From assembly GCF_001517625.2 (NCBI RefSeq), contig NZ_LN999828.1:1442303-1506302 (forward strand): a stretch of 64,000 bases of DNA, in the 5' to 3' direction. The translations under genes were made by a program, and so were the position numbers. The DNA is from Clostridium sp. AT4 (GTDB lineage: Bacteria > Bacillota > Clostridia > Lachnospirales > Lachnospiraceae). Below are positions 37,220 through 45,689 of the stretch, piece by piece. Below the pieces are notes generated by a model that was given only the letters and a program-made list of their open reading frames with translations, searched no databases and was not told the DNA's origin. Every line of letters starts with the position of its first letter. Position 1 is the stretch's first letter.

Positions 37220-39073
37220 CTATTTCGTTGTATCGCCCTCAACTTCTCCACAATCAAAGGCATCATCCACCTCTGTGTCTGGCGTAACTTTCATGCGATG
37301 CAGATGCTTCACATAGTCCTCAATGTCAAAGGCATTTTTCGGGTCAAAATCGGACAGCTCTTTGTATCGCCTATGCTTTGTTATATCAAACTTATCTGAG
37401 AAGAAAGGTCTCACGCCTCTAAGCTGCATGATACATTTTCCGCCATCCATGACCGCTATCTCATCCTGACTCATAAGCTCTTTTCCGGTCTTTTGATAAT
37501 TCAGACCATAGGACTGGCTCGTACCTCTTGTATCCGAGGTATTATAAAGGTCAATCGTTTCTTTACCCAATACTTCCGCCAACTCTTTTAACGTGGTCTT
37601 TTCCTTTCCTCCAAGGAATAATGTGGTATCACAATTGCCCTCTATGGTATCTGCATTGTCCTTGTAAATCGCCTTGAGCTGGGATTTTGACTGCAAAATA
37701 ATAGAAGCTGATATTTCACGGCTACGGATTGTAGCGATCAGCTTCTCAAACTGTGGAATCTGCCCAATGTTCGCAAACTCATCAAGGAGCATGCGCACAT
37801 GAACCGGGAGCCTTCCGTTATAAACATCATCTGCTTTATCACAAAGCAGGTTAAAGAGCTGTGAATACATGATTGATACCACAAAATTAAATGTGGCATC
37901 GGTATCGGAAATAATAACGAATAATGCTGTCTTTTCCTCTCCCAGAGTATCAAGCTCCAGCTCGTCATATTCCATAAGGTCACGCAGCTCCTTAATATCA
38001 AATGGTGCTAACCTCGCACCACAGCTAATCAAGATTGATTTCGCTGTCTTTCCGGCAGCAAGTTTATACTTTTTGTACTGTCTTACTGCAAAATGATTGG
38101 GTTTATCCGCTTCCAGCTCCTCAAACAATAAATCTACGGCATTTTTGAAATTCTCATCGTCCTCTCTGGCTTCGCTGGCATCAATCATATCAATCAGCAT
38201 TGCGAAATTCTGCTCCTCTTCCGGAGCTTCATACCAGATATAAGCGATAAGTGCCGTATAATAGAGCTTTTCAGCCTTTACCCAGAAGTCCTCACCGGAT
38301 TGCTGTCCCTCTCCTTTGGTGTTGACTATAATCGTGTTTACAAGTTTCAAAATATCCTTTTCGCTCCGAATGTAGGCGAAAGGATTGTAATGCATGGATT
38401 TAGCAAAGTTTATGGTATTCAAAACTTTTATCTTGTACTTGCCCCTTTTTAACATTTTTCCGCACTCCACCAGTACTGTTCCTTTCGGATCAGTGACAAC
38501 GTAGGAGCTGTGCATCTGCATCAGGTTTGGCTTCACAAAAAAGCGAGTCTTGCCGGAACCAGAACCACCGATAACAAGAATATTTTTATTTCTTGCATAC
38601 TTCGGCTCTTTCGGTCTGCCGGACATCATCAGCCGTTCTGTCTGTGTCAGAAGGACATTATTTTCAAACACAGAGTCCATATATGGCTCTATGTCCTTGG
38701 CATTTCCCCACCTTGCAGAACCGTATTCTACACCCTGCCGGAACTTCTTGGCATTCTTGGCTTTGTAATACACCACAAGTCGGAGTGCTATACCACCTGC
38801 CACACCAATCAGTAAATCTCTTGGGTGGAAGCTGGGCAAAGGGTTGGCAAACAGCTTATCAAAACGGTTCATGACTGCCATCATCTTATCAGAAGCATTT
38901 GTACCTTCTGATACTCTCCACAGCCATGCAACCTTATCACAGAAATATCCAGCAAAGATATAGGGCAGATTCAAAAACACCAGCTTCTTGGTATCCATAC
39001 CACCTGCTTTTGCTTTCAGATTTTTCGGGATAGCTTTCAGGTCTTTGGTTATGCCTTCAATGATGTTACTCAA
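37220..39073 (-). CDS. virD4: VirD4-type coupling protein
   Basis: A 617-residue type IV coupling protein that links the relaxase-DNA complex to the channel. Two N-terminal membrane segments (about 33 to 52 and 87 to 103) precede the ATPase domain: Walker A NILVIGGSGSGKTRFF at about 170, Walker B MLLDEFANIGQIPQFEKLIA near 430, and AGKTAKSILI. The start overlaps the pcfB stop by four bases. The gene is intact. Because the transposon now lies right behind the next gene, virD4 is separated by about 13 kb from virB6 and virB4. Confidence 0.95.
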   Translation of the reverse strand: MSNIIEGITKDLKAIPKNLKAKAGGMDTKKLVFLNLPYIFAGYFCDKVAWLWRVSEGTNASDKMMAVMNRFDKLFANPLPSFHPRDLLIGVAGGIALRLVVYYKAKNAKKFRQGVEYGSARWGNAKDIEPYMDSVFENNVLLTQTERLMMSGRPKEPKYARNKNILVIGGSGSGKTRFFVKPNLMQMHSSYVVTDPKGTVLVECGKMLKRGKYKIKVLNTINFAKSMHYNPFAYIRSEKDILKLVNTIIVNTKGEGQQSGEDFWVKAEKLYYTALIAYIWYEAPEEEQNFAMLIDMIDASEAREDDENFKNAVDLLFEELEADKPNHFAVRQYKKYKLAAGKTAKSILISCGARLAPFDIKELRDLMEYDELELDTLGEEKTALFVIISDTDATFNFVVSIMYSQLFNLLCDKADDVYNGRLPVHVRMLLDEFANIGQIPQFEKLIATIRSREISASIILQSKSQLKAIYKDNADTIEGNCDTTLFLGGKEKTTLKELAEVLGKETIDLYNTSDTRGTSQSYGLNYQKTGKELMSQDEIAVMDGGKCIMQLRGVRPFFSDKFDITKHRRYKELSDFDPKNAFDIEDYVKHLHRMKVTPDTEVDDAFDCGEVEGDTTK

Positions 39074-39546
39074 AGGCTCTGCCCCCTGTCCTTATTCTTT
39101 TCCCGGCTCCGTTCTCTGTTCTTATTCTGTGATACTGCATCCCTGAAGCGTTTCAGTTTCTCCCTTACGGAAGTCCTGCCCTTTCGTTTCTCATTACCAT
39201 AAACAAATTCCTTGAATGCCTGTGCTACCGCATCGGCATCCCTGCCCTTGAAAAATACCACATATTTCGGCGGGTCTGTTGTCTTGTCTTTCTTGACGGC
39301 GAAATCAACATTATATTTACGAGCTACCCGCTCAAAAGATTTGATATTGCCATCCGTCACTTCGATAGACGAAACCCCCACGCCTTCGCCAACCAGCTTT
39401 TTCACAGAAGTTTTACCATGCATTTTCTGTGCTTTCTGCCTGCGGTGGTTCAGATACATCCGCATTGCAGCCTTCAAGACGTTGGCATCCAGTTTAGCGG
39501 TCTTAATTACAAGAGCGATTGTTTTCTGCGTTACTTCCTCTTGCAT
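39070..39546 (-). CDS. pcfB: PcfB-family (DUF3801) transfer protein
   Basis: A 158-residue protein, MQEEVTQKTIALVIKTAKLD, of the PcfB/DUF3801 family: helical N-terminus, KHxKxSVKKLV-like basic core, FAVKKDKTTDPPKYVVFFKG strand region, and a basic C-terminal tail rich in Lys/Arg. Homologues bind relaxase or coupling protein in Gram-positive conjugation. It is translationally linked to virD4 by a four-base overlap. AGGTACTT is near the start. Confidence 0.88.
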   Translation of the reverse strand: MQEEVTQKTIALVIKTAKLDANVLKAAMRMYLNHRRQKAQKMHGKTSVKKLVGEGVGVSSIEVTDGNIKSFERVARKYNVDFAVKKDKTTDPPKYVVFFKGRDADAVAQAFKEFVYGNEKRKGRTSVREKLKRFRDAVSQNKNRERSREKNKDRGQSL

Positions 39547-39642
39547 AAGTACCTCCGATCTGCATTTCCATGTGCGTATGCTCCGCTAAGGTGGAACATA
39601 CAGCCGATGTAATAAATACCTCATAACTCTCCTTTCCGCTTC

Positions 39643-39657
39643 TGGACATCGTGTCCA
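39643..39657. promoter_or_regulatory. ICE palindrome copy 4
   Basis: TGGACA-TCG-TGTCCA between the terminator of the cargo genes and pcfB. The surrounding about 85 bases match those around copy 5. Confidence 0.7.
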
Positions 39658-39673
39658 AAAGCAATAAAAAAAA

Positions 39674-39705
39674 GGCAGCTACAAATCTCTCGACTTATAA
39701 CTGCC
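39674..39705 (-). terminator. Terminator after cargo genes
   Basis: GGCAG and CTGCC arms, with partial inner pairing, and a run of eight T on the minus strand. It ends the transcript of the three AT-rich cargo genes. Confidence 0.8.
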
Positions 39706-39733
39706 CTGACGCTGTTGTAATATTTTACAATAT

Positions 39734-40189
39734 CTAAAATAAATCTGATTTCTTATAATATGCCTTATAATACTTTTCTAATGTAGTATCATACTCTTTA
39801 TTCCCATGATCTTTTCCGGTCTTTATGTGTGCTAACTCATCCAATATTACATTTATCAAAAATACACTTTTTCCTTCATGTATATGAGCAATCTGTGGTA
39901 TCTTTCTTTTAAAATCACCCACGTTGCTAGTCATAATAGCTGCTGTAGAGATATAAATTTGTTTTGTATTAATATAACAAAATCCATATTTATACTGAGC
40001 TTGATATACAAATGAAGGCATCAACATTTTGCCATTAAATCTATTTTCAATATAATCCTTTTCATCAAATATAACCCACTCTATCTCATCATCATTTATT
40101 CCAATTTTTTGTTTTATATCATCTATAGCTTCTTGAAGTATAATACGGTATATAGCAAAATTGGTGTTTTCAGATTTTATGTAACTCAT
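39734..40189 (-). CDS. Peptidase-like cargo protein with DELAH motif
   Basis: A 151-residue protein starting MSYIKSENTNFAIYRI at an ATG behind GAGGTGAAATGTGAG. Near the end it has VILDELAHIKTGKDHG, which looks like the HExxH zinc motif of SprT/ImmA-like peptidases (HELAH-xx-TG-xDHG) but with Asp in place of the first His. This may remove or alter metal-dependent catalysis. No membrane segment. The gene is AT-rich, the last of three cargo genes in a cassette between imperfect repeats. Family not certain; a substrate cannot be named. Confidence 0.6.
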   Translation of the reverse strand: MSYIKSENTNFAIYRIILQEAIDDIKQKIGINDDEIEWVIFDEKDYIENRFNGKMLMPSFVYQAQYKYGFCYINTKQIYISTAAIMTSNVGDFKRKIPQIAHIHEGKSVFLINVILDELAHIKTGKDHGNKEYDTTLEKYYKAYYKKSDLF

Positions 40190-40209
40190 CTCACATTTCA
40201 CCTCTTCAT

Positions 40210-41037
40210 TTATCTTAACATTTCTGGTAAAATTTCCTCTTTGAAAACCAAATATTTATTATCCATTGTATCATCATCCTGCAACCTCAAGCAAGGGTTC
40301 TCTTCATCATACATATAACTTATATTAGTCACATAATAATCATATAATCTTCTCAAAACCTCTAATACAATACGATTTTTTTTCCCCTCTAAGGATAAAG
40401 TATCATATCTATCGAAAATCACTTTCTCAATGGGTATTTTATATCCCAAACAATAATATTTACTGTTCTTTATGTATTCCTCCAATACATCTTCTCTTCC
40501 AATAACTTGCAACATTTGATTTAAAAACTCAGGTCCCCAATACAAACTTCTAGCATAAGAATTTTTATATAATAAGTCCTTAAATGCAAATCCATTAAAG
40601 CAATAATCTTCTCTTCCTTCATAATAGCCCATCCGCCACTTTACATTACTCTCATTTCCACCATGGACATTTTCAAAAGTTTCCAACTTTCCTCTATGAA
40701 ATAATTCCAAATGCTTTTCACCCTTTTTGAAAATAATATCATATTTCTTCAAAAAACTTGAAACAACTGTATCATTAAGTAGTAAGTCATATAAATTATA
40801 TCCACGAAAGTCGTCATTTTCTGAATTTAACCTACGCGAAAAATGAAAAAATAAAATCTCATCCACACTATTTTTTTTAATATACTTGTAAATAAAATCT
40901 GAGAATATTGTCTCCAAAGAATCATAATCAGAGTTATATGCTTTATCAAATATATTACATAGTACCTTTTCATCTATTCCAAGATATTTATAAATAGATT
41001 CTTCCATTGCTTTTTTAGTATGAGTATCTATATACAT
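40210..41037 (-). CDS. Unrecognised AT-rich cargo protein (275 aa)
   Basis: Starts MYIDTHTKKAMEESIYKYLG with AAAGGAGAGCAGTT upstream. The protein is helical at the start, then has aromatic-rich segments (FFHFSRRLNSENDDFRGYN, RMGYYEGREDYCFNGFAF) and an acidic C-terminal part (YMYDEENPCLRLQDDD). No signal peptide, membrane segment or nucleotide-binding motif. It is followed 20 bases later by the DELAH protein gene in the same direction. I do not recognise the family. Location in a cargo slot suggests a host-benefit or defence function, but nothing in the sequence shows it. Confidence 0.6.
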   Translation of the reverse strand: MYIDTHTKKAMEESIYKYLGIDEKVLCNIFDKAYNSDYDSLETIFSDFIYKYIKKNSVDEILFFHFSRRLNSENDDFRGYNLYDLLLNDTVVSSFLKKYDIIFKKGEKHLELFHRGKLETFENVHGGNESNVKWRMGYYEGREDYCFNGFAFKDLLYKNSYARSLYWGPEFLNQMLQVIGREDVLEEYIKNSKYYCLGYKIPIEKVIFDRYDTLSLEGKKNRIVLEVLRRLYDYYVTNISYMYDEENPCLRLQDDDTMDNKYLVFKEEILPEMLR

Positions 41038-41061
41038 AACTGCTCTCCTTTTGGCATCTAT

Positions 41062-41709
41062 TCAGCCCACATATATACTATAAAAATCAGCATAAATATT
41101 TTTATCATCAGTTCTTACATCATCAAATAACAATGCTTGAAACAGAACATCACCCACATTCTTCAGCTTGACCATCCCATACTCTTTTTCTGTAAGCCCT
41201 TCAACTTGCATATCCTGCAAAGCAGCCTCTTTCCTCGCCACCAGACAATGCGTATATAATGCCATGATATATTTATCCGACATAAGGAAGGCGTATGTTT
41301 CATTCCCCTGATATGTATATCGGCACTTTTCCAGATTTTCTTGCGGTATATCGAAATAACATCTGACAGTTTCCAGATATACATCTCCATTATACTGCGG
41401 CTTTAGCTTCTTTGCATATCTTCTGATTGTTGCAAATATATTATTTCTCTCTACGGCTGTCTTTGTTCGCTTAAATACAGGCTTTTTCCCACGCAAGTCC
41501 ATATAAACATTATTTAAGATAGTCTTTCCGGCATACTGCTTGAAATCACCTATCCTTAACAAATAGGATAGCACCTCCAGCAATTTCTCCTTTGATGTTA
41601 TCTCCTGATACGAATAATCCCCAAATTCAATATGATCCAGCTTCAAAGGGCAGCTCCCCTTCGCTATCTCACGCTCCATGACCCTGTTAATATCTCTCAT
41701 TGATTCCAT
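41062..41709 (-). CDS. Unrecognised cargo protein (215 aa)
   Basis: Starts MESMRDINRVMEREIAKGSC at an ATG behind AAGGAGATATATAG. Middle segment contains a basic stretch KKPVFKRTKTAVERNN and RRYAKKLKPQ; the C-terminal half is helical with hydrophobic patches (YIMALYTHCLVARKEAALQ). No membrane or catalytic motif is evident. First gene of the cargo cassette, directly behind palindrome copy 5. Base composition is less AT-rich than the two following genes. Confidence 0.6.
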   Translation of the reverse strand: MESMRDINRVMEREIAKGSCPLKLDHIEFGDYSYQEITSKEKLLEVLSYLLRIGDFKQYAGKTILNNVYMDLRGKKPVFKRTKTAVERNNIFATIRRYAKKLKPQYNGDVYLETVRCYFDIPQENLEKCRYTYQGNETYAFLMSDKYIMALYTHCLVARKEAALQDMQVEGLTEKEYGMVKLKNVGDVLFQALLFDDVRTDDKNIYADFYSIYVG

Positions 41710-41731
41710 CTATATATCTCCTTCCCGCTTC

Positions 41732-41746
41732 TGGACATCGTGTCCA
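41732..41746. promoter_or_regulatory. ICE palindrome copy 5
   Basis: TGGACA-TCG-TGTCCA directly upstream of the ribosome site of the 41709 gene, in a position where a bound protein would affect its expression. Confidence 0.7.
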
Positions 41747-41760
41747 AAAGCACAAAAAAA

Positions 41761-41789
41761 GCAGCTATAAGTATTTCACTCATAACTGC
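41761..41789 (-). terminator. Terminator after the 120-residue protein gene
   Basis: GCAG and CTGC arms with partial inner pairing (TAT/ATA) and seven T on the minus strand; nearly the same module as at 39674..39705. Confidence 0.75.
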
Positions 41790-41807
41790 CCTAACGCTGT
41801 TACCTGA

Positions 41808-42170
41808 TTATTCTATTCCTGCCGTTTTTGCAAATCCGGCTTTTCTATTCATAAGTTCCTCTTGTTTCTCCTTTGGCAGACACCGGAATATCTCATGATA
41901 TCCCATTCCTGCCATCGGTGTTCCTTTTGCCAGAAGAAAAAGCTGCGTGTCAAACCATTCCTCCCACAAGTTCTCAAACATGCTCCGGCTGTCCGTAAAG
42001 GTTATTGCATCTTCAAAACCCTGTGGCGGTCTATAATACTGTAATTTAACAAAACCGTATCTTCCCGCATCCACGACAAGTATATTCTCAATCTCATACA
42101 GCTCTGCAAAAGCATCTGCAACCTTTCTGCATTTTTCCCTTTCACTGTCTGTAATGTATATTTCTTTCAC
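41808..42170 (-). CDS. Small conserved ICE protein (120 aa)
   Basis: MKEIYITDSEREKCRKVADA begins a soluble alpha/beta protein with FVKLQYYRPPQGFEDAI and YHEIFRCLPKEKQEELM. No catalytic motif. GGAGGATGGTTAATT precedes the ATG. It diverges from the plus-strand XRE gene at 42340. I have seen similar proteins in related ICEs; the role is unknown. Confidence 0.6.
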   Translation of the reverse strand: MKEIYITDSEREKCRKVADAFAELYEIENILVVDAGRYGFVKLQYYRPPQGFEDAITFTDSRSMFENLWEEWFDTQLFLLAKGTPMAGMGYHEIFRCLPKEKQEELMNRKAGFAKTAGIE

Positions 42171-42265
42171 AATTAACCATCCTCCTGTTTCAAAACCACA
42201 CTACCTGCATCTATATCCTCAATCTCCAGAAATAAACCATTATTGTCTTTACCATTTACATACTT

Positions 42266-42285
42266 TATGGTGCATACACGCACCA
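42266..42285. promoter_or_regulatory. Inverted repeat in divergent promoter region
   Basis: ATGGTGC-ATACAC-GCACCAT, perfect seven-base arms, between the divergent genes starting at 42170 and 42340. TATTAT follows directly on the plus strand as a possible -10. It is a likely operator for the small XRE regulator. Confidence 0.65.
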
Positions 42286-42339
42286 TATTATTATAAGTTC
42301 CCTGCCATTAAAATACAAGGTAGGAAAGGAGTTGCCAGT

Positions 42340-42546
42340 ATGATTAAATACGATCCCCTTTGGCAAACGCTTAGGGCTAAAAACATCAGTCAGTACCAGC
42401 TCATTAAGGACTATGGCATTGACAAAGCACAGCTTCAGCGGCTCCGGCAAAATATGGTGGTAAAGACCATTATTCTGAACAGGCTATGTCAGATACTTGA
42501 CTGCCGGATTGAAGATATTATGGAATATGTTCCAGATGACAAGTAG
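42340..42546 (+). CDS. Small XRE/Cro-type regulator of ICE
   Basis: A 68-residue protein, MIKYDPLWQTLRAKNISQYQ, with a compact helix-turn-helix: QLIKDYGIDKAQLQRLRQ and LNRLCQILDCRIEDIMEYV. AGGAAAGGAG lies upstream of the ATG; the longer open frame to 42154 has no ribosome site. It is the only plus-strand gene of the ICE part. It probably controls the ICE genes on either side through the 42266 palindrome. It resembles the chromosomal 61997 protein in length and layout. Confidence 0.88.
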   Translation: MIKYDPLWQTLRAKNISQYQLIKDYGIDKAQLQRLRQNMVVKTIILNRLCQILDCRIEDIMEYVPDDK

Positions 42547-42547
42547 A

Positions 42548-42576
42548 GGCATTGTTCATGATTGATTGACAATGCC
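42548..42576 (+). terminator. Terminator of the XRE gene
   Basis: GGCATTGT and ACAATGCC arms with a 13-base loop and six T following on the plus strand, two bases after the XRE stop. Confidence 0.88.
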
Positions 42577-42598
42577 TTTTTTGTTGCTCTTTTTTCTT

Positions 42599-42928
42599 TT
42601 ACACCTTTGGACATTGTGTCCAGAAGTGTCCTGCTATTACTTTTATTATCTCCGTAAATATAACGATAATCCTCACAACAACAATAATACCACCAATCAG
42701 ACCTCCAACGATACAATTCAGTGCTAGTATTCCCATACTTCCTGCAATTCCAAAATTCTTCGGCACAAGAAACATACACATTTTTCTGATACCGTAGGGG
42801 CATCCTACCAAAATCCAATAAAGGAAATAATCAAACCCATCTGCTTTATTGCAAACTGGATAACAGGTAATCATCCACAGAACAAGAACACATACCTGAA
42901 TAATTATTTTAAACAATGCCTTTTTCAT
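42599..42928 (-). CDS. Small membrane protein (DUF6050-like)
   Basis: A 109-residue protein, MKKALFKIIIQVCVLVLWMI, with hydrophobic segments at about 6 to 22, 32 to 50 and 65 to 95 (ILALNCIVGGLIGGIIVVV). The ATG follows GGAGGTGGCTGGC and overlaps the end of repA by 20 bases. It fits my memory of the DUF6050 family. Function unknown. Palindrome copy 6 lies in its last codons. Confidence 0.75.
   Translation of the reverse strand: MKKALFKIIIQVCVLVLWMITCYPVCNKADGFDYFLYWILVGCPYGIRKMCMFLVPKNFGIAGSMGILALNCIVGGLIGGIIVVVRIIVIFTEIIKVIAGHFWTQCPKV
42608..42622. promoter_or_regulatory. ICE palindrome copy 6
   Basis: TGGACA-TTG-TGTCCA at the 3' end of the small membrane protein gene, near the convergent XRE terminator. 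Confidence 0.65.
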
Positions 42929-43982
42929 GCCAGCCACCTCCGTACATATCGTGCTGCACTTCCTGCTGATAATAATGATTCATCGTTGAGGGTGCATTAT
43001 AAAGAGCAGTAACCATATATGCCTTGATATTGGTTATTTTCGTATTTGTATCATGCATACAGCCAATCACATACTCCAGATGTCCACTGTTCAGCTTCAG
43101 GAATTTAGATTTTACAAGCTCATAGGGATAATCCTCTCCTGCAATCCGGATTGTTGTACGTTTTACACATACAACCTCACAGATAACCTCAAAAAGTTCC
43201 TCATACAAAGCCTTGTTCTGCCAGTCATCATACTTCATGTGATGCTCATATTCGATGTTATCCTTAATCAGTTCTATGTATGCATTAACATCATCCATCA
43301 CATCAATCTTTTTTTCTGACCTACTCTCATTACCAGATTGATTGATAGGATTGGTATAACTTATATCAGTATAACTCTGATTAGTTTGATTATAGTTAGT
43401 ATAAATAGGGTCTGCTTTATGAACTTCTGCAAGTTCACTTTCTGAACCTCTTGAAGTCTGCATTGTGAACTTCTGGTGTTCTAAATCCTGAACCTCTTGA
43501 AGTTCAATTTCTGAACTTCTGGAAGTATGCATATTAGACTTCTTGAGGTTCAGTTTTTGAACTTCTGTGGTTTTATCAGCATTATCGGACTTTTCTTCTG
43601 TCTGTGCATCAGTAATTGTAGAAAAATTCTTCACATAAATTATGTCCGGCTTTCCAAGTCCACGGCGTTTCTTTTCAATCAGACCGATTCCGTTTTCGGT
43701 ATCAAGCTCTTTCATAATCTTAACGCAGGTTGCCTTTGCACATCCCAAATCTTCCATAATGGCATCCACCGTATAAATGATGTAAGCCCTGTTTTCATCA
43801 TCCAACCAGCCGTTTTTCATGGATAATGACATTCTGTCAAGCATCAGCCCATAGAGGAGCTTAGCATCACTGCTAAGCCCCTTAAATCTCTCGTCTTTAA
43901 TCAAAAGTCGGGGAACACGATAAAAAGAGAACTGCTCTGCTTCAATTCCGTAGTAATAATCAAAGTTTATTGTATCGCCCAC
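42909..43982 (-). CDS. repA: RepA_N-type replication initiator
   Basis: A 357-residue protein. The N-terminal winged helix (FYRVPRLLIKDERFKGLSSD, then SMKNGWLDDENRAYIIYTVD) is the RepA_N domain (about 15 to 120). The middle (about 130 to 190) is a repeated hinge, two copies of a 23-residue unit that result from 23-bp DNA repeats. The C-terminal domain (about 215 to 330) is helical. It probably starts replication of the excised circular element, with ParA/ParB behind it securing inheritance. The start is a GTG after AAAGGAGGCACGG. Confidence 0.88.
   Translation of the reverse strand: MGDTINFDYYYGIEAEQFSFYRVPRLLIKDERFKGLSSDAKLLYGLMLDRMSLSMKNGWLDDENRAYIIYTVDAIMEDLGCAKATCVKIMKELDTENGIGLIEKKRRGLGKPDIIYVKNFSTITDAQTEEKSDNADKTTEVQKLNLKKSNMHTSRSSEIELQEVQDLEHQKFTMQTSRGSESELAEVHKADPIYTNYNQTNQSYTDISYTNPINQSGNESRSEKKIDVMDDVNAYIELIKDNIEYEHHMKYDDWQNKALYEELFEVICEVVCVKRTTIRIAGEDYPYELVKSKFLKLNSGHLEYVIGCMHDTNTKITNIKAYMVTALYNAPSTMNHYYQQEVQHDMYGGGWHEKGIV
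43421..43577. repeat. Seven 23-bp direct repeats within repA (probable oriV iterons)
   Basis: GAACTTCTG-like units begin at 43421, 43444, 43467, 43490, 43513, 43536 and 43559, always exactly 23 bases apart. The core is GAAC(T/C)TCT(T/G)GAAGT. In RepA_N plasmids of staphylococci and enterococci the origin lies inside the rep gene as such repeats. Because 23 is not a multiple of three, the unit is read in all three frames. Confidence 0.88.
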
Positions 43983-43997
43983 TTTACCGTGCCTCCT

Positions 43998-44891
43998 TTA
44001 CTGCTTATTCGACGCCTTTCCGGTGTTCCATTCTTCCAATAGCTGATAGATAATATTTTCTATATCTTCACTGGAATAATCCTCCGTAAAATATCTGCTG
44101 ATTTTATCAGCCTTAATTGTAACTTTTCTTTCCTTTGGCTTTTCCTCCGTCAATATCAGTCTTACCATTGGCAGAGTCAACTCGCCGTTTTTCCCATATT
44201 CCTTTAACTTTGATGATTGGGTAGTCGAGATAGCTGCACCCGTTTCTTCAAGAATGAACTGCACCCATTCCTGTGCCTGCTCTGTCAGAAAAGATATGTC
44301 AACCCCCTGTACCAGACCGATTTTTTTCTTATCAACCATATCCAGCAATTCATCTGACAGCCGTGCAAGCCATATATAACGCTGAACCGTCTTGCCACTC
44401 TCTCCGGCTGCTTCTCCCACTTCATCAAGACTGCTTCCATTTCCCTTTTTGCCCTGATGCTTCATGGCTTCATACTTCATGGAATAGGCTCTAGCCTTTT
44501 CACTTGGGAGAATATCTTCCCTCTGGATATTAGTATCTACCATAATCACCGTAGCTTCATCATCATTGTAATCTCTGATAAACATAGGCATGGAGGAAAG
44601 ACCTGCAAGCTCACAGCCATGTTTTCTGCGGTGTCCGGCGATTATCTCATAACCGCCCTCTTCTCTTGGTCTTGCAATACCGGGCATAAGCACACCATAG
44701 TTTCGGATGCTCTCCACTGTTTCCTGCATCTTTTCATCATCCAACACCTTAAAAGGGTGTCCTTTGAACTCATAAAGCTCTGAAAGAGGTATCTCCTGCA
44801 CCTGATCGGTGCCCGCTGACATATCAGAAGCACCGAATAAATCATCAAAACTGTTTAGCTTTACCTTTGCTGCACTTCCTGCCTTATTCAT
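43998..44891 (-). CDS. parB: ParB-family partition protein
   Basis: A 297-residue ParB. The N-terminal ParB/Sulfiredoxin domain has MPGIARPREEGGYEIIAGHRR (GERRxRA-like NTP site) near 80, and the helix-turn-helix region follows (SLDEVGEAAGESGKTVQRYI, about 150). It binds a parS-like site and spreads on DNA, working with ParA. The ATG at 44891 follows GGAGGTGCTTGGCA and overlaps the parA stop. Whether the six TGGACA-N3-TGTCCA palindromes are its sites is open. Confidence 0.92.
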   Translation of the reverse strand: MNKAGSAAKVKLNSFDDLFGASDMSAGTDQVQEIPLSELYEFKGHPFKVLDDEKMQETVESIRNYGVLMPGIARPREEGGYEIIAGHRRKHGCELAGLSSMPMFIRDYNDDEATVIMVDTNIQREDILPSEKARAYSMKYEAMKHQGKKGNGSSLDEVGEAAGESGKTVQRYIWLARLSDELLDMVDKKKIGLVQGVDISFLTEQAQEWVQFILEETGAAISTTQSSKLKEYGKNGELTLPMVRLILTEEKPKERKVTIKADKISRYFTEDYSSEDIENIIYQLLEEWNTGKASNKQ

Positions 44892-45666
44892 TGCCAAGCA
44901 CCTCCTCCGTCAAAGATTGATAGGCACTTGCTACTTTTCCCTTTGGGTCATGCTGATAGATGCTGACGCCCTCTGCCGAAATCTCGGCAGCTCTTACGGA
45001 AATCGGAATGCTATTCTCAAATATCCTTACTTTGCTGCCATAATTCTCAATCAGTAATGCACTGATGTCCTTTGCATAATTTGTCCTGCAGTCAACCATG
45101 GTCAGCAAAATACCCTCAATGGACAGCTTCGGATTTATCTGACGCTTCACCTTACCAATCGTCTTAATAAGCTGTTCCAGACCTTTCACTGGCAGATATG
45201 CCGCCTGTACCGGAATTAAGATACTGTCTGCACAGGCAAATGCATTTATGGTTATCATGCCAAGTGACGGCATACAGTCAATCAGGATATAATCATATCT
45301 TTCTTTCACCTGCTCTATGTAGGAACGCATCACAAGCTCTCTGCTCATGACATTTACCAAGGATACCTCCAGACCGGATAATTCGATATTGCCCGGCATA
45401 AGGTCAATTCCTTCCTCATGCCTTAAAATACCGTAATCATCTTCCATTTCCACATCATTGATGATATTTGCCATCACAGTCGCAAGTGTTTCCTCCAGCT
45501 TGTCCGGCTCTGTAAATCCCAAACTTGCAGTCAAACTGCCCTGTGCATCGGCATCTATCAGCAGAACTCTCTTTCCCTGCTTTGCTAATCCTATTCCCAA
45601 ATTACTTGTTGTGGTGGTCTTTCCAACTCCACCTTTCTGATTTGCGATTGCTATTATTTTACACAT
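44884..45666 (-). CDS. parA: ParA-family ATPase
   Basis: A 260-residue ParA/Soj ATPase with the deviant Walker A KGGVGKTTTTSNLG at about 11, LLIDADAQGSLTAS near 40 and YDYILIDCMPSLGMITINA near 125 (Walker B). It drives partition of the element with ParB. AAGGAGAATGTATC precedes the ATG. Length and motifs are normal. Confidence 0.95.
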   Translation of the reverse strand: MCKIIAIANQKGGVGKTTTTSNLGIGLAKQGKRVLLIDADAQGSLTASLGFTEPDKLEETLATVMANIINDVEMEDDYGILRHEEGIDLMPGNIELSGLEVSLVNVMSRELVMRSYIEQVKERYDYILIDCMPSLGMITINAFACADSILIPVQAAYLPVKGLEQLIKTIGKVKRQINPKLSIEGILLTMVDCRTNYAKDISALLIENYGSKVRIFENSIPISVRAAEISAEGVSIYQHDPKGKVASAYQSLTEEVLGNE

Positions 45667-45689
45667 GATACATTCTCCTTTACTCTCTG

